Shown in pieces: positions 22,005 through 31,890 of a stretch of DNA of 64,000 nt. The stretch's first letter is position 1, and each line of letters opens with the position of its first letter. Source of the stretch: Callorhinus ursinus (Eukaryota; Chordata; Mammalia; Carnivora; Otariidae); NCBI RefSeq assembly GCF_003265705.1, contig NW_020312858.1, positions 6,208,596 to 6,272,595 on the forward strand. The letters are read 5' to 3'. The notes under the pieces were generated by a model that was given only the letters and a program-made list of their open reading frames with translations, did not search any database and was not told the DNA's origin. Position numbers and translations under genes: made by a program.

Positions 22005-22230
22005 TGGTATGTGCCAGGCACTGTGTTTTGTTTTGTGCTACCTACTCGTCCCAGCCATGACCACCAGGGAGGTACCGTTGCCACCCCCATGTCACAGATG
22101 AGAAACTGAGGCTCAGGATGCTTGGGTAACACGTCCAAGGTCACTCAGTTGGAAAGCTCCATGTCTGGGGAGAAACCTAGAAAGCCTGACTTCAAGTCCA
22201 GTACTCTTAGCTGTGACTCTCATTAATCAC
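22005..22230 (-). mobile_element. MIR SINE, antisense
   Basis: 'ggtatgtgccaggcactgtg', 'cagatgagaaactgaggctc', 'ccaaggtcactcagttgga' and 'ccagtactcttagctgtgac' follow the antisense MIR. It forms a tail-to-tail pair with the preceding plus-strand MIR. Confidence 0.88.
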
Positions 22231-22234
22231 TTTA

Positions 22235-23735
22235 TGATAAAGATTTTTGGAAGAATTACGGGAGTTAATTTTTTAAATGGGGCTCTAAATGCTTAAGAAG
22301 TGATAGCTTTTTATGATACTTCTGGAGCACTTCACGGAGTATGCAAAATGGACAGACTCACGCTCCAAGAAAAGAACAAAAAAGCCCCTCAGAGTTTTGG
22401 ACACAAAATATTTCAATTCTAACGATAACTTATTTTTATACTATCAACATCAAGGAAAAAGTAACCGATTCCTTATAAAGAATATGAAAATCAGCTGTCT
22501 TGAGACTTCTCCTTTGCTTGCTTTCCAAAATTGGAGAAGCCCTTACAAGGTTTCGAAGGAAGACGATCAGGACCTAAGAATTTTGAGGACTTCATAGTTC
22601 CAGGAACAGGTAGACATTCTTTCAGGTCCAAGGACTCAAACAGACTTACAGTAGAGATGTAGGACAAATGAATGGAAAGAAGGCGGGCATGGGGGAACGC
22701 TGTAGCAAAGGACACGAGAGTCTTTCTTTTTGAAACCTAGACCCCGGGTTCAGAAATCCAGGAGGCTGTATTAGACTCCTGGGCCCGTGAACTCTCATTA
22801 TTTCGCTCAGCTACTCTTCTGCTTCTGCACCTTCCCTGAGACCAAGAAATATATTTCCCTGTGATTTTTATCTCTTCCTTAATATAGGTTCAATCATTTA
22901 ATTCAGGAAAATGGGGATTAGGAGGCCCAAAGTGGTTAGTGGACTTGCGGGGGTCCCACAACTATTGAGGGGCGGTGTGGGATTCCTACTGGGCTCTGGC
23001 AGACACAGCTTCTGCTCTGCAGTGGAGCCGACCACCCCAGCGCAGAGTTGGGACTGCCACGGACCTCTTGTACCTGTGCAGCCATTTCCATAGGCTGCCT
23101 GGTTTTCCGGGGTTTGGGGGCTTGGGAGGCCACTGTTCACTCCCCAGGGCTTGCTTCTGGGCAAAAAGGGCGGCTGCCAGTCCTACTCGAGGGTCCCAGC
23201 TGAGGTTGCTCTGCAGAGCAGGGACAGAGTCTTCCCAGGCCACGCCTGGCCCCAGAACCTTTCTGCCAGGAGCTTTCTATAGGGAAGTCTCTCTGATCCT
23301 TGGCCAGGAAACTAAAAGTGAGCAAGTCTTCCTCTTTCAAGATAGCCCTGTCCCCTGGCTGAAAGGCAAGGACAGAGAGTAACGCTGCAGCAGAAAGGGC
23401 CTGACATGTCACACTCATGGTTCTGGCCTGGCTTTTTTTAGAAAAGGACCTCTTTCCCATGGTAAAGGGGAGAAGTCAGACTTTCTTGTTCCTCTTGGGC
23501 CGGGCGTGAAGCAATCTTCAGCCCTGATGTTGACACCAGGTCAAACCCCCAGACCTTCTCTCTGGGGCCCGGCTCCTTGGACTTCTGAGCTCTGACCTTG
23601 GCAGCAGGAAAATGACCCACTGGCTGGGGGTTCCACAGCAGCAAGATCTGCGCAGGGCCCAAGCAGAAATGGAGAGGAGCCGGACGGTGGCGGGGACCCA
23701 GCCGCGGGGCATGCAGCTGGACTGGGCCCCCAGGT
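22235..23735. other. Long unassigned stretch
   Basis: AT-rich in 22235-22900 and GC-richer after. Many overlapping frames up to 135 codons in 22898-23845 on both strands reflect the GC content; none is recognisable. Confidence 0.35.
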
Positions 23736-23739
23736 TTTT

Positions 23740-23925
23740 GGCACACTGGCTGGTAGGCCCTGGACAGGTTACTTTTCTGAACCTCGCTCTCTCCGCCACG
23801 AGAAGTGGAGGAATTGCACTCTCTACACAAAGGGGTTATTTATAGGAGAAGATGAGAAGATCTGTGCGGAGAGCTTGGCGTAGGGCCTGGCGTACGGTAT
23901 GCCCTCGACAGACGTTAATCCCTGT
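23740..23925 (+). mobile_element. MIR SINE
   Basis: 'ctggacaggttacttttctg', 'ttggcgtagggcctggcgta' and 'ggtatgccctcgacagacg' match the MIR 3' half. Confidence 0.7.
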
Positions 23926-24116
23926 CAAGGTTCCTGAAGTTTGCACCTCAGTCTTTACTTCGAACAATCACACAGCACAGGGGAGTAGGGATCGTACCCT
24001 TGGAGGTGGAGCTTCTGGATTTCGCGAGACCTGGGTCCAAGTCCTAGCCTCTCTCCCCCCACAACACACCCACACATAGTAACAGTGTGAATTTGGAAAA
24101 GCTCATCCTTTTCTTT

Positions 24117-24325
24117 TTTTTTTTCTTTTTTTTTTTTAAAGATTTTATTTATTTATTTGAGAGGGAAAGAATGAGAGAGAGAGCGCATGAGAGGGAAGAG
24201 GGTCAGAGGGAGAAGCAGACTCCCCGCCGAGCAGGGAGCCCGATGTGGGACTCGATCCCGGGACTCCAGGATCATGACCTGAGCCGAAGGCAGTCGCTTA
24301 ACCAACTGAGCCACCCAGGCGCCCA
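24117..24325 (-). mobile_element. Can-SINE, young-looking
   Basis: The complement starts GGGCGCCTGGGTGGCTCAGT and runs through an intact body to the AAATAAATAAATAAAATCTTT tail and a long A-run. A perfect 20-bp duplication lies at 24097-24116 and 24326-24345. The perfect duplication and intact head suggest a recent insertion. Confidence 0.98.
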
Positions 24326-24345
24326 AAAAGCTCATCCTTTTCTTT

Positions 24346-24600
24346 AAGCTTGAGTTTTCGTCTCCCTTGCTTGGTTCTCGTTGGCGGGTGGTGGAGGTGG
24401 GGATTTCCGCCTGTGCTGGGCATACGGTGGACGTGCGATAACCATTCCCATTATTGCAAAGGAATCCAGTCAAATCCATCCAACGGACGGCCTGAACCTC
24501 TATCTGTGGGGCGGACCACCATCAAATATGTGCAGATGGGCCGGTCCTCTGGCCTGGTATGGGTGGTGGAGAAAATCTAATTGGAAAAATTAAGGTCAGA
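24346..24600. other. No recognised feature
   Basis: Unassigned. Confidence 0.4.
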
Positions 24601-24604
24601 GGAG

Positions 24605-24715
24605 CTTTCTTGGTTTGATCATTCACTTTTTTGTTATTCCCAGAGCCTGGCACAGGGCCTGGCTTATTTTAAGCCCTCAATGCATATTTGTCAAATTAAA
24701 GAAGGCTTTGCTAAT
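24605..24715 (+). mobile_element. L2/MIR 3'-end fragment
   Basis: 'cccagagcctggcacagggc' then 'aagccctcaatgcatatttg' matches the shared L2 3' end. Confidence 0.65.
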
Positions 24716-24960
24716 GCCAACAGAGTTTTTTTCTGACCGGGCTGGCTCCACAGGGCAGGGACCCATGCTTAGAAGTGCCCCGTGCATGGTTTAATGCTCT
24801 CTTGTTGCCATCTTGAAACTCTTAATATTTTTCGAAAAAGGGGCCTTTCATTTCCCTTTTGTACTTGGCCCTACAAATTATGTAGCAGGTCCAATGTGCT
24901 GGCAAATATACCTTGAAGAAAACCCAAGCGGCTCAGGCTGACTTGCTGCTCTGGTCTGTT

Positions 24961-24978
24961 CCCCCCCCCCCCCCCCCC
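24961..24978. repeat. Poly-C run (18 C)
   Basis: Uninterrupted 18 C, which is prone to slippage and sequencing error. Confidence 0.97.
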
Positions 24979-25034
24979 GCTGCCCTCTGTGGCCGGGTGC
25001 CACCATGCTTCCTGAACTCCAGCCACCCAGACCT

Positions 25035-25385
25035 GTTCCTTTAACAGGTCATGCCTCCAGCCATTCTCCAGTTCATCCTCTGGTTGGCTCCTAAGTCACC
25101 TCCACCGGAAGGCCCACCTTGACTACCCTCCCAGGCACTCTCTATCTTACTAACCTGACTTATACTCTTTATATCATTATGGCCCCTGATTCCTGTTTCT
25201 GAAATCCACTTATTTCTTATTTGTTGACTGGTTTATTTTCTGTTTCCTGCAGTAGACTCACCCCAGCAATGAAGGCAGCAGTCTTCCTGTCTTGTTCTCT
25301 GCCGTGTACCCAAAGCATTGCATAGCCCTTGGCACAGAGTTGGTACTCAATAAATGCTTACCGGCTTAAAGAATGAATGGAATTG
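25035..25385 (+). mobile_element. L2 3' end
   Basis: 'ctcctaagtcacctccacc', 'ggcagcagtcttcctgtctt', 'agcccttggcacagagttgg' and 'ctcaataaatgcttaccgg', then GAATGAATGG, is the L2 3' end with its short terminal repeat. Confidence 0.85.
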
Positions 25386-25599
25386 GCAGCATTGGGTTTT
25401 CATCTCTGATCTCCCAGGACTCTCTTGGATGGGAAGGTGAGAGGTGAGTTGGCAGCATGCACCGAGGTGGGGATGGGGATGGCTGTGTGGGTCCCTAGCC
25501 CCTGCCATTGAGCAAGGTGGCCACCACGCTTGTATTCTCCTGACAACAGAGCCGGGCTCCCGGCTCAGGTTCCTGCAGTGGGAGTCCACTCCGCACATG

Positions 25600-25765
25600 G
25601 GGACTTAGAAAGGTCTGAGCGCCTGCTGTGGACTAAGAGGTGGGAAATCAGAGTTCGATTGCTGTGGAAACACTGGATTCAGAGGCCATTTCATCATCCA
25701 CTGCTCCATTTTGCACGTAAGAACATTGAGGCTCAGGGAGACTGAAGAGACTTATTCGGTAGCCA
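25600..25765 (-). mobile_element. MIR fragment, antisense
   Basis: 'tccattttgcacgtaagaac' and 'attgaggctcagggagactg' match the antisense MIR core. Confidence 0.6.
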
Positions 25766-25782
25766 TAACAATAACAGCAAAA

Positions 25783-25803
25783 ACCCAACCCAACCCAACC
25801 CAA
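25783..25803. repeat. (AACCC)n short tandem repeat
   Basis: Four pentamer units. The unit differs from the vertebrate telomere hexamer. Confidence 0.9.
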
Positions 25804-25934
25804 ACCAAGTGACCAAACGAAAAGAAAAAACAGTCAGAGGCAGTGTAACACACAAGGATAATATTAAATGCATTGATATTTACAAGGCGCTTAGGACAGT
25901 TTCCTGCAGGAAGAGTTCTTTCACTGTTCCAGGA

Positions 25935-26100
25935 AATTTGCAAGACCCTTACTTGTTAGCATTTCATTGAATCCTCCTGGCAGCCTATCATATTGCATTC
26001 CCATTCTACAGATGAGGAAATAAAGGCCGCAGCTAGGGAGTGGAAGGGCTGGAATGTGACCCCAGGCTGGCTGACTCTAGGGCTGGGTTCTTAGCCTCTT
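25935..26100 (-). mobile_element. MIR SINE, antisense
   Basis: 'tttcattgaatcctcctggc', 'cattctacagatgaggaaat' and 'aggctggctgactctagggc' match the antisense MIR. Confidence 0.82.
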
Positions 26101-26860
26101 CCCTGGGTTGCAGTTATGGGTAGAGAGGGCCTGGCATCTCTGTGCTCTTTCCCAGTACCAGGCAGGCAAGTGGCCCGAGTGGGAAATGCCTCTGATTCAC
26201 ATTTGCTCTGCTGGGAAGCCACCTTACTCATTGGCTCATTCATGCTGCAAGTATCCTCTGCCGTCTCCCCTGTGCGTGGTGTCATGCCAGGAACTGCAGG
26301 CAGATAGGTGAAGCCAGGCATCTTCTGTGTGTTGGGGCAGCAGTCCCAGCCTGGGGGGACTGGCAGAAGGTGGGCCACAGGCCGGAGGGCCAATGGGCAC
26401 AGGCGAGCTGACTCTGCTGTCCCTCCTGGGGTCCTTGCCCACCCTCTGTGGAGGGTACAGCTGACACAGGGGTCATGAATGGCTGGGATCCCAGATACAA
26501 CAGAGCAGACCAGACCTGTTCGGTTCTCCTGTGCAAAGTCCCGCAGGGAGGGTTGTGAGGGAGAACTCCGGTAGCTCCCAAGGTGTCTGAGAACTGCGCT
26601 CCCTCGTGGGCCAGGTAAGCTGTGGAGAGGGGGTGAAGGCCCAGTGGAGGCCATCCCTGGAAGACGCCAAGAGCCTTCAGCAGTGATCTCAGATTCATCT
26701 CTCTTTCCTGGCAGCCTGGCTGTCTTGCCTGCTCCCCACACCCTGTCAGGAGCAAGCCCTGTGGGATTTGGTGTGCGTCTCTTGAGGTGAGTGGTCCCTC
26801 TTCTGTCCATAGCAGAGGTCCCAACCTTATGCCATCATCCACTTCATCTACCTATTCATG
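26101..26860. other. Unassigned; long open frames of doubtful meaning
   Basis: A 239-codon frame on the minus strand (26091-26810) and a 186-codon frame overlapping it in another phase (26282-26842) cover this GC-rich block. Neither shows a domain, signal peptide or family I recognise, and the first begins its C-terminal end inside a MIR. Most likely chance frames. A spliced transcript would change this view. Confidence 0.35.
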
Positions 26861-26864
26861 CATG

Positions 26865-27100
26865 CACTTAATACTTTCATTTGACAAATATTTCCTGAAT
26901 TTCTCCTGTAGGCTAGGCATTGTGCTGGGCTCTGAGGACACATCTGAAAGTAAATCAGTCATAACTTCTACCCTCACAGGACCCACATGTTAGAGGGCCA
27001 GCATACATAGAATAAAGCAAGGAGAAAAAAATAATCACACACCCTAAAAGGTGCACGGAGGGGAAGAATGGGGTGATATCCGGTGGTTTTGGAGCTGACT
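26865..27100 (-). mobile_element. L2 fragment, antisense
   Basis: 'tttgacaaatatttcctgaa', 'ggctaggcattgtgctgggc' and 'taacttctaccctcacagga' match the antisense L2 3' end. Confidence 0.75.
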
Positions 27101-27485
27101 TCTCTCAGCTCACGAGGGACAACTGTTAAAAATTCAGGAGTTTCGTGAGCTGGGGGTTAAACGCAGGCATTACGGAAAATTAACTTGTGCAAATTTACAA
27201 GGAAATAAGTTATGTTAAAAATAAAAAAAATAAAATGCATCACTTCTTAATTATTTTACTCCTATGTATGCTCTTGAAATGGTTTACTCCTGTTGTATCC
27301 ATACAGTGGAAATACCCTCTACTGGTGCGTCACTGTGTCTCCCTTCCCAATACCGAACAGTGGTAGCTTGACATCGACTCCGATGGGAGTCTTTGCTAAA
27401 AGCACCCAAACCGGCAAACACAACGAATCAAGGCTTTTGTTTTCCTCTGAGAGCTGAGGTTAAACATTTCCAGCACCCACTGGAG
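27101..27485. other. AT-rich unassigned block, possible old repeat or conserved element
   Basis: 27110-27420 carries an AT-rich core ('aaataagttatgttaaaaat' and 'cacttcttaattattttact') unlike its L2 neighbours. I have a vague memory of similar dispersed copies but cannot name a family. Confidence 0.35.
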
Positions 27486-27489
27486 ATGC

Positions 27490-27800
27490 ACGAGAGCCTA
27501 ACAGAAGAAGGGACCTCAGGCAGGAAGGTCAGGGTAGGGGGTGTCTCTAAGGAGGGGGTGTTTTTGGTGAGACCCGAAGGACCCGAAGGTGTCGACGTAT
27601 AACCGAGCACATGAAGTTTCACGCGGAGGGAAGAACAAGGGCGAAGTCGTGAGGTGTGGTGGTTTCTGGGAATGAAAAGGAGACCAAGAGGGCTGTTGAG
27701 GAACACAGACAGCTCTGGCACCATGAGTGAGGAGACAGGAAGCTGGAAAAGTGGGCAGGGGCCAGACCTTACCGTGCCAGGGAGTTTGCATTTTAGTTGA
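27490..27800 (-). mobile_element. L2 fragment, antisense
   Basis: Resumes the L2 complement after the AT-rich block: 'cctcaggcaggaaggtcagg' and 'ttttggtgagacccgaagga', then a run toward 'gaccaagagggctgttgagg'. Confidence 0.55.
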
Positions 27801-28350
27801 GGTGCAGTGGGCCCTTGGGAGGGCATGGCCGGGGCCTCAGGTGTCCACTCGAATTCCAGAGTGCTGCCTCATCCCCACCTCTGGGGCACTCCGTGTCTGT
27901 TCTGCTTCTCCTCCAGCTCTTTCTCCAGAACTGCTGGGGGAGCAGGGCATGGATTCTCTTGGGGGCCACCTTCAACCACAGGAGATGCAAAGTGGTGGAT
28001 AAAGCCTCCTGTTTTGCAGATGGGGAGTTCTAGGAGGCTTCTGCGTACTTCTCAGGGACCCTGGTGCATTCAAGCCTCTCTGCCTACCAGAATGACCTCA
28101 GCAATGTCCCCTTTGGGAAGCTGGGGCCCTTTCTCTGTCTCCCACTTTCTGCTCCTTCACTCGTGCTTCGTGGGATCAACTCCCAAATCAGTTACCTGCC
28201 CCAAAGTCCTTGTCTCAAGCTCTGCCTTGCGGGGGGGGGGGGTTGGCCCACACTAAGATGAGGGTTATAAGGGGGGATGGGAGCACAGTGAGCACAGAAT
28301 GGGTGGATTGGGAATGGGCTGGAGGCACCACTTCTGCCCCCTCAGCTTCC
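27801..28350. other. Unassigned; poly-G run at 28231-28242
   Basis: GC-rich with multiple overlapping frames (up to 149 codons) and no recognisable product. A 12-G run sits at 28231-28242. Confidence 0.4.
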
Positions 28351-28352
28351 TC

Positions 28353-28522
28353 CATCTATGCCTGGGGCCCTGCGCTCCTCCTTCAGGGTCCCCTCTCTCG
28401 GGCCCCAGAATCAGTCTTGATCAGGGACAGCCTAGTCCCTTTGCTGAGGCCTGAGTGTGTCAGCCCAGGAGGTAAATCAGACCCAGCACCATGGTGTGGG
28501 GACACTCCGGAGGCCTCACTAT
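28353..28522 (+). repeat. Diverged direct-repeat copy A (pair with 31345-31512)
   Basis: Shares with copy B the blocks TGCCTGGG, 'ggacagcctagtccct', 'tgaggcc.gagtg', 'aggtaa.tca.accca' and 'cctcact' in the same order and nearly the same spacing, about 70% identical by eye. Both carry an AGGTAA-type donor-like word. It may be an unnamed ancient repeat or an old local duplication. Confidence 0.65.
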
Positions 28523-29685
28523 GTCTGTGCCCAGTGCCCTCCCCTCCACGGTGGCCTGCCGTCAGGCTCCTGATGCAGGTCGCACCCTTCACCTCCCGAT
28601 CCCTGTCTTCTCCTGAGGCTGCCCTCATCCCGTCCTTCGCCCATGGTTCTGCCAGCCTGCCACCTAGATCTGATGGTTTGGCGAGCCGTCCGAGGCCCCA
28701 TGTGGCAGCATGGCTGGTCCCCAGCACTGAGTCTATGCCACAGGGACCTCTGTCCTGTGAGTTTCTCAGGTCCTCTGCCATCGGCTGTAACCCCACCCTA
28801 TTGGCCCAGCCTGGGTCAAATAGAACACCCTCTTCCTCAGTCTCCCCAGTTCAGCATAGGTTAGCAGCTCACTTTGTAGGGTGGGCTTCAAGACATGCTT
28901 CTATTGTGATGAGAGGGTCCGGAACTAAGCAGCGAGGTGTTGGTGTTGTGGGTGGTTTGTGTGCTCAGGGTAGCCTCTATACACCCCTTTCTCAACCTTT
29001 CCCTTCTTGGCCCTCCAAAAGCCATGTCCTTCTATTTCCCCACCACTTTGCACCCCCCCTCCCCGCCCCCCCAAGCGCAGGCCCTCCATCAGGACACGAG
29101 TTGCCTGCGGCAGTGGACCCCACTCCTTCTAGGACGTTCTTCCTTGGCTCCATGCCCAGGAAACCAGCCTATTCTCCTCCCTCTCCCCTGGGGGCCTGGC
29201 TGTCTTCCCCACCATCAGCTCCTCCTGCTGCTCCCTTCTGAAGCTCTCCAGAACACTGTGACTCATCCTCTGACTCAGGTGGAATCTATTTCTGTTCCCA
29301 CGTTCTGCTCCCTGATGGGCTGGAGATCACAGCTGTCACTCTGGGGGGACAGCTAGGTTCCCGTGTGTGTGCTTGTGCATGTGTGTCCACGTGTGTGCGG
29401 GAGGCACTTCCCCCAAGAGCCTGGGGAGGGTGGTTCTCCTCTTCCTTGCCCACCTTATATACCCCCAACTCCTCAAGAGCAGGCAAGCATCCTCCAAGGC
29501 CCCAGGGAGGGGTGAGTGGTGGCAGTAGCCACAGAGAGCCTCACCCTGATCTTCACAAGATGACTATATTATGGAAGATGATTTTTAGCAAAGAAAGGCC
29601 AAGTTGATGACTAGGCTTCTGGCAAACTCTAAATCTCAGAATCTGCATAGTAGAGCTGACAGGAGCCTAGGGGTTGAAGGCAACC
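28523..29685. other. Unassigned GC-rich block with a 343-codon open frame
   Basis: The longest open frame of the window (28210-29241, plus) runs through this block and through direct-repeat copy A. Its translation is Pro/Ser/Ala-rich with no recognised domain. C-rich tracts lie near 29050-29075 and a GT-rich tract at 29360-29400. I regard it as a chance frame in GC-rich DNA. Confidence 0.35.
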
Positions 29686-29689
29686 ACCC

Positions 29690-29815
29690 ACTTGATACTT
29701 TGGGCGTAAAAGAGACCCAGATTGGTTAAGAACCATGTCTGAAATTAGCCAGCGAGCAAGTGGCCCAGATGGATTCGAATCATAATTAATTTGTGCCCTC
29801 AGTTGATGTCAGACA
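29690..29815 (-). mobile_element. Possible MIR fragment, antisense
   Basis: 'agcgagcaagtggcccagat' and 'ggattcgaatcata' are MIR-like. Weak. Confidence 0.45.
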
Positions 29816-29889
29816 GGTTTCCTGTCCTCTCTCCTTGTCCCCCTCTAGGTAGGAGCCCCCGTCCACCAGGCAGAGTGGTCAGCAGCCAT

Positions 29890-30200
29890 GCGTAGCCATT
29901 AGCCGTTGAAACGTGGTGGTCTGAACTGAGAGGTACTATAAGTGTAAAATGCACGCCAGATTTCAAAGCTGTAGCATAAACAATACTAGGAAAAAAGTCT
30001 CATTGATGATTTTGTACATTCATTGCAGGTTTGAAATGGTAATATTTTGGATATATTGGATTAAGTAAAATATAATAAAATTAATTTCACCCATTTCCTT
30101 TTACTTTTTAAAACACGCCTACTAGAAAATTTTAAATTCCATGTATAATTTAAATATGTAATGGTTCATGTTTGTGGCTCACATTATGTTTCTATTGGGG
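29890..30200 (+). mobile_element. DNA-transposon-type MER repeat, copy 1
   Basis: 'agtgtaaaatgcacgccaga' and 'gaaatggtaatattttggat', then 'aatttcacccatttcctttt' and 'gtggctcacattatgtttct', belong to an AT-rich mammalian repeat. The copy at 33255-33485 is in the opposite orientation. The family name is uncertain. Confidence 0.65.
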
Positions 30201-30204
30201 CCGA

Positions 30205-30410
30205 TCAGCCCTCAGGCCAAATCTGGCCCAGTGCCTATTTATATAAATAAAGTTTTATTGAAACATAACCAGGCTCATTCACTTACATAGTGTCTATGGG
30301 CAACTTTGCAGAGTCCAGTATTTGAGATGGAGACATTTTGACCCTCAAAGCCTGAAATATTTACTCTCCAGCCCTTTACAGAAAAAATTCTGCTGCCTCT
30401 TGTGCTAGCC
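30205..30410 (+). mobile_element. hAT-type MER repeat
   Basis: 'caggccaaatctggcccagt', 'aataaagttttattgaaaca' and 'ccctttacagaaaaaattct' are hallmarks of a common mammalian DNA-transposon relic of about 200 bp. It abuts the previous element. Confidence 0.7.
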
Positions 30411-30490
30411 CATCAATTTCAGGAGAACAAGGATTGTGAGCTTGACACAGAGTAAGTGCTTAGTAAGTATGAGTGCAATGAATGAATGAC
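30411..30490 (+). mobile_element. L2 3' terminus
   Basis: 'gagaacaaggattgtgagct' and 'agtaagtgcttagtaagtat' with GAATGAATGA match the L2 3' end. Confidence 0.65.
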
Positions 30491-30599
30491 TTGGTTTGTT
30501 GGAATTCCAGGCAGAGGGGCTAGCATATGTCAAGGCATGGGGCCAAGAAATGGCACTGAGCATGCTGGTGATGGGGTGTCCGGGGTGGCCCTTTATAGA

Positions 30600-30970
30600 A
30601 TATTTGCTGATCTTGCTCTAGATGCTTATATCGGTCTCCTCCTTGGTCCCTCGCCCGGCCTTGTTCTTTCTCAGGCAACTGCCATTCTGCCTACAAAAAC
30701 CCCACCACATCATCGAGCTGCTCCAAAATCTTCAATAGTCTGGCCATCGCTCATAGGAGGAAGTCAAAACTTCTTAGCATGGCCCTGCAGCCTGCCTTCT
30801 CCCCTCCCCCGCTCCGGGCCTGCTCCTTCCCCCGGCCCCACCCATTCTGGTCTTCGGGCCTTTCTTCATCCCCCTCTGCCTGCAAACCTCGCCTTGATCT
30901 CTGCAAGTCAAATACCCACCCTTCCAGGCTCAGCTCCAATATTTCTTCCTGGAGACACCATGTGGCGTTT
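30600..30970 (+). mobile_element. L2 fragment
   Basis: 'ggaagtcaaaacttcttagc', 'atggccctgcagcctgcctt', 'tctggtcttcgggcctttct' and 'aggctcagctccaatatttc' follow the L2 sense order. Confidence 0.82.
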
Positions 30971-31050
30971 TGCCAGTTTGAGTTTCTTTTAAATAATTGT
31001 TACTGTAAGATAAATGATAGGAGGCAGTCAGTTCCCACAGCACGTTGTAT

Positions 31051-31068
31051 CTTTTTTTTTTTTTTTTG
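31051..31068. repeat. Poly-T run
   Basis: About 18 T with no SINE or L1 attached. Confidence 0.9.
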
Positions 31069-31089
31069 CAGCCCTAATAATTGAAAGCA

Positions 31090-31312
31090 GGAAATCTCAC
31101 TTTCTATCTAGTACTTACTGTGTTCACCACACCAAGCTCTCCTCATGTATTGTCTTTGAAAATTCTCTCAACTTTATGAAAGAGGCACTATTTTACCCCC
31201 ATTTTACCAATGAGGAAACAGACTCAGAGATGTGATGTAAGAATAGTGAGTGGTGACCCTGAACTTCAAATTCAGGTTGGTTGGACTCTAGAACCCGAAG
31301 TCTTAACCTAAG
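31090..31312 (-). mobile_element. MIR SINE, antisense
   Basis: 'ctagtacttactgtgttcac', 'ttttaccaatgaggaaacag' and 'ttggactctagaacccgaag' match the antisense MIR. Confidence 0.8.
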
Positions 31313-31344
31313 TTCTGGGTTCTTTCCTGAGGTTACTTCCTACT

Positions 31345-31512
31345 CATCCATGCCTGGGCCCCTGGTTCCTCCTGCAAAGACCCGCATCCCAGGTCCTAGA
31401 AGCAGTCCTGACTGGGGACAGCCTAGTCCCTGCTCTGAGGCCCGAGTGCATCAGCCAAGAGGTAAGTCAAACCCAGTGGGGTTTGTGTGGAGACCACTGC
31501 AGACCTCACTAT
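31345..31512 (+). repeat. Diverged direct-repeat copy B
   Basis: Partner of 28353-28522; see there. Copy B contains AGGTAAGT, a consensus-grade splice-donor word, at about 31460, but no exon is supported. Confidence 0.65.
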
Positions 31513-31539
31513 CCGCCCCACCCTCAAGTTAAGTATAAA

Positions 31540-31890
31540 TGAACTCTTTGCTCCTTTTTGGGTCTTGACCTAAAGGTCACCTCCACAGCAAAGTCCTCCA
31601 TGATTGCCCAGACTGGGTTAGATCTTGGATATATATTCTCACCGCGCTCAGTTCTTCTCCTTCCATAACTCTCATCACATCTGAAAGTTTTTGGTCACGA
31701 TTCCTTTATCATCTGTTCCCCTACTAGACCAAGCATCATGGGTGCNNNNNNNNNNCTGTTTCCCCTACTAGACCAAGCATCACGGGTGCAGGGGCTTTGT
31801 TCGCGGTTGTATTTCCAGCATGGCTCCAATGCCTGGCGCACGCTAGGCGCGCAGTGAATGTTTGAATGGATGAATGAAAGTCGGCTTGTT
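31540..31890 (+). mobile_element. L2 3' end, interrupted by an assembly gap
   Basis: 'aaaggtcacctccacagcaa', 'tgattgcccagactgggtta', 'ataactctcatcacatctga', 'ccctactagaccaagcatca' and 'tgcctggcgcacgctaggcg' followed by GAATGGATGAATGAAAG are L2 3' end landmarks. Confidence 0.88.
31746..31755. other. Assembly gap, 10 N, flanked by repeated sequence
   Basis: The 33 bases before the gap (31713-31745) and the 34 after it (31756-31789) are the same apart from one extra T and one T/C change. This looks like unmerged overlapping ends rather than missing sequence. Confidence 0.95.

Noticed and set aside
22898..23845. Cluster of overlapping open frames of 60-135 codons on both strands
   Set aside because: Frames in all phases reflect low stop density from GC content. 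None recognisable.
25783..25803. (AACCC)n as interstitial telomeric repeat
   Set aside because: The unit is a pentamer lacking the TTAGGG/CCCTAA hexamer.
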